Shown here one piece after another: positions 36,738 through 38,055 of a stretch of DNA of 38,055 bases. The DNA is taken from the NCBI GenBank assembly GCA_021791875.1, contig JAJYVU010000033.1:1-38055 (forward strand), given 5' to 3'. Position numbers and translations under genes: made by a program. This DNA is from Acidobacteriota bacterium (GTDB lineage Bacteria > Acidobacteriota > Terriglobia > Terriglobales > Acidobacteriaceae). Position 1 is the first letter of the stretch; the number at the start of each line of letters is the position of its first letter. Below the pieces are notes generated by a model that saw nothing but the letters and a program-made list of their open reading frames with translations, had not been told where the DNA came from and searched no databases.

Positions 36738-37214
36738 ATGTTTCTGCCACGCCTTCCTCGCAACTCCAAGCTGGCCTCGCTGTCAGAACAGTCTGGCCAG
36801 GCTCTCATTGAGACGGCGATCACCCTCGCCATGCTGACGATTATGCTCATCGGCGCAGCAGAAATCGGCCTTATCGCTTACTCTTCTATTGAAGTAACCA
36901 CCGCCGCGAAGGCGGCAGCGCAGTATGGAGCCCAGGATCACGCGACCGCCGCTGACACCGTTGGCATGCAGGACGCCGCGGCATTGGCCGCTCCTACGTT
37001 ATCCAATCTCTCGACCAGCGTGACTCATAGTTGTTCCTGTGCCAACGGAGGTGCCTCCACATGTTCGGTCGGCGACTGCACCGATTCGGTCATCGTAGAG
37101 ACACTGAACATCCAGACGTCGGCAACCTTTAGCCCGGCAATCCATCTTCCCGGACTACCCTCAACATTCAAGCTGCAAGGTCAGGCCATACAGAAGGTGC
37201 TGGCAAATGAGTAA
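36738..37214 (+). CDS. TadE-like pseudopilin, first, cassette B
   Basis: The product has 158 residues and is the counterpart of the cassette A gene at 34094. The stop of TadG-B is again inside the ribosome binding site (TAGGAG, 36724-36729). SGQALIETAITL has the Gly|Gln site with Glu at +5. The Cys cluster CSCANGGASTC...DC is conserved, as is the C-terminal HLPGLPSTFKLQGQAIQKVL. The two copies share the same layout but many substitutions, so both appear under selection. Confidence 0.85.
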   Translation: MFLPRLPRNSKLASLSEQSGQALIETAITLAMLTIMLIGAAEIGLIAYSSIEVTTAAKAAAQYGAQDHATAADTVGMQDAAALAAPTLSNLSTSVTHSCSCANGGASTCSVGDCTDSVIVETLNIQTSATFSPAIHLPGLPSTFKLQGQAIQKVLANE

Positions 37215-37250
37215 TCGCACTCCGTCGTCACGCCACTTCAGGAGGACAAA

Positions 37251-37787
37251 ATGATGCCAATACTTCGGCTCCTGTCCCCAACTCACAAAGCACGTTCGCT
37301 GCGTACCCGTTTGCGCAGCGAAGAAGGCGCCAACCTGGTTGAGTTTGCGTTCTCCCTCGGCATCTTTCTGGCTGTGACCATCGGCATCATCATGCTCTGC
37401 ATGGCGCTGTTCACTTACGAGTACGTCGACTTCGCCGCCCGGGAAGCCACGCGCTGGGCCATCGTCCGCGGCAACCAGTGCTCCATCAGCAGTTCCAGCA
37501 TGAAGTACTGTGACGCGACTTCCACCGATATCCAGACCTATGTTCAGGGCCTGAACTATCCGCTGATCAATACCAACAAGATCCAGGCCACGGCCCAATG
37601 GCTGCAGGTCAGCTATTCCAAAACCTCCCCTCCTGTTGCCAGTTGGACCCTCTGCTCGGATCAATGCAACAGCCCGGGCAATGAGGTCCAGGTCCTCGTT
37701 TCCTATCCCTACACCATGACGATTCCCTTCGCCGGCAGTTATTCCTTCACTATCAGCAGCAGCTCGACCATGGTGATCTCCCAGTAG
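37251..37787 (+). CDS. TadE-like pseudopilin, second, cassette B
   Basis: The product has 178 residues. AGGAGG (37240-37245) lies 5 nt before ATG 37251. Unlike cassette A, it does not overlap the preceding gene but is separated by 36 bp. EGANLVEFAFSL provides the cleavage-type site with Glu at +5, then a helix and YVDFAAREATRWAIVRG. The YVQGLNYPLI block and NSPGNEVQ align with the cassette A counterpart, and the end STMVISQ is conserved. Cys pairs in the exported domain are retained. A longer basic N-terminal leader (about 30 residues) precedes the site. Confidence 0.85.
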   Translation: MMPILRLLSPTHKARSLRTRLRSEEGANLVEFAFSLGIFLAVTIGIIMLCMALFTYEYVDFAAREATRWAIVRGNQCSISSSSMKYCDATSTDIQTYVQGLNYPLINTNKIQATAQWLQVSYSKTSPPVASWTLCSDQCNSPGNEVQVLVSYPYTMTIPFAGSYSFTISSSSTMVISQ

Positions 37788-37832
37788 GGAGATCCGCGCC
37801 CTGCGCGGCTTGCCGCCGCACGCACGCTGGTT

Positions 37833-37949
37833 TAGAGCATTTCCCCTATTGGTATAGACCGAAGAGAGAATCTCAACGCAGCTTTTCCGTGAAGAAAAGC
37901 TGCGCTTGGTTGAATTCATAAAGTTCACAGGAATAGGGGAAATGCTCTA
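37833..37949. mobile_element. 117-bp palindromic element, copy 2 (MITE-like)
   Basis: The terminal inverted repeat is 18 bp and perfect: TAGAGCATTTCCCCTATT (37833-37850) and its complement (37932-37949). An inner stem of 11 bp, CGCAGCTTTTC (37877-37887) with GAAAAGCTGCG (37894-37904), closes a 6-nt CGTGAA loop. The structure is therefore a long hairpin with two strong stems. The outer 10 bp match copy 1 exactly. No coding frame is present. It begins 46 bp after the last tad gene. Confidence 0.78.
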
Positions 37950-38055
37950 GCCCTCATTTCTCACAGGCAAGTTGTCGAGAGCGGCGGGTGGAATGAAGAA
38001 AAGTGATTGGAAAGGCCGTCATTTCATGGCATAACTGCGTTGTCAAAGCGTAGTT

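Overview
The window is chromosomal DNA of a GC-rich soil-type bacterium, most likely an acidobacterium (Acidobacteriota, Terriglobia/Acidobacteriaceae). This is inferred from the mix of genes rather than from a marker gene: an ADOP-type ABC permease relict, secreted GH29 and CE15-like enzymes, an AsmA-like protein, TadG/TadE proteins and an acidobacterial-style Dus enzyme. No rRNA, integrase, intact transposase or CRISPR array was found. Most of the window reads as core genome. Several patches are visibly more A/T-rich and look accessory: about 1-1740, 14600-15200, 26640-28740, and the tad leader regions.

Left part (1-14.5 kb). After a gene-poor start come a small MKVSEL-type protein and a metallophosphoesterase. 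Then glmS and purS lie on the minus strand, divergent from inorganic pyrophosphatase. A 100-residue relict of an ABC-transporter permease sits directly behind the pyrophosphatase gene. Next come a polyamine/amino-acid permease, tRNA-Ser(GCU), serB, an uncharacterised protein with a C-terminal PD-(D/E)XK-like motif, a DusB-like tRNA-dihydrouridine synthase, ribosomal protein L31, an AsmA-like protein, a PfkB sugar kinase and a tautomerase.

Middle (14.6-26.5 kb). A small membrane protein is followed by an ABC-F ATPase. A Tat-exported alpha-L-fucosidase (GH29) converges on a CE15-like glucuronoyl esterase, which suggests use of plant polysaccharide. PEP carboxylase follows, with a hairpin in its leader and a clear intrinsic terminator. 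Then come an Ala/Pro-rich protein ending in a ribbon-helix-helix-like domain and an EntS-like MFS transporter.

Right part (26.6-38 kb). A nuclease-helicase fusion (PD-(D/E)XK plus DUF2075/SF1-like ATPase) is a candidate single-gene defence protein. It is followed by an MscS channel, a YnfM-like MFS transporter and an ALG5-like glycosyltransferase. The last 5 kb hold two tandem copies of a three-gene TadG-TadE-TadE cassette, each with its own leader, and no other tad genes in view.

The most unusual unexplained structures are two 117-118 bp palindromic elements (29875-29992 and 37833-37949). Both begin TAGAGCATTT and end AAATGCTCTA. Their inner arm sequences differ between the copies, yet each pair of arms stays perfectly complementary. 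They resemble MITEs with TA target duplication, or a structured RNA/DNA element, and together they bracket the block of MFS, glycosyltransferase and tad genes.
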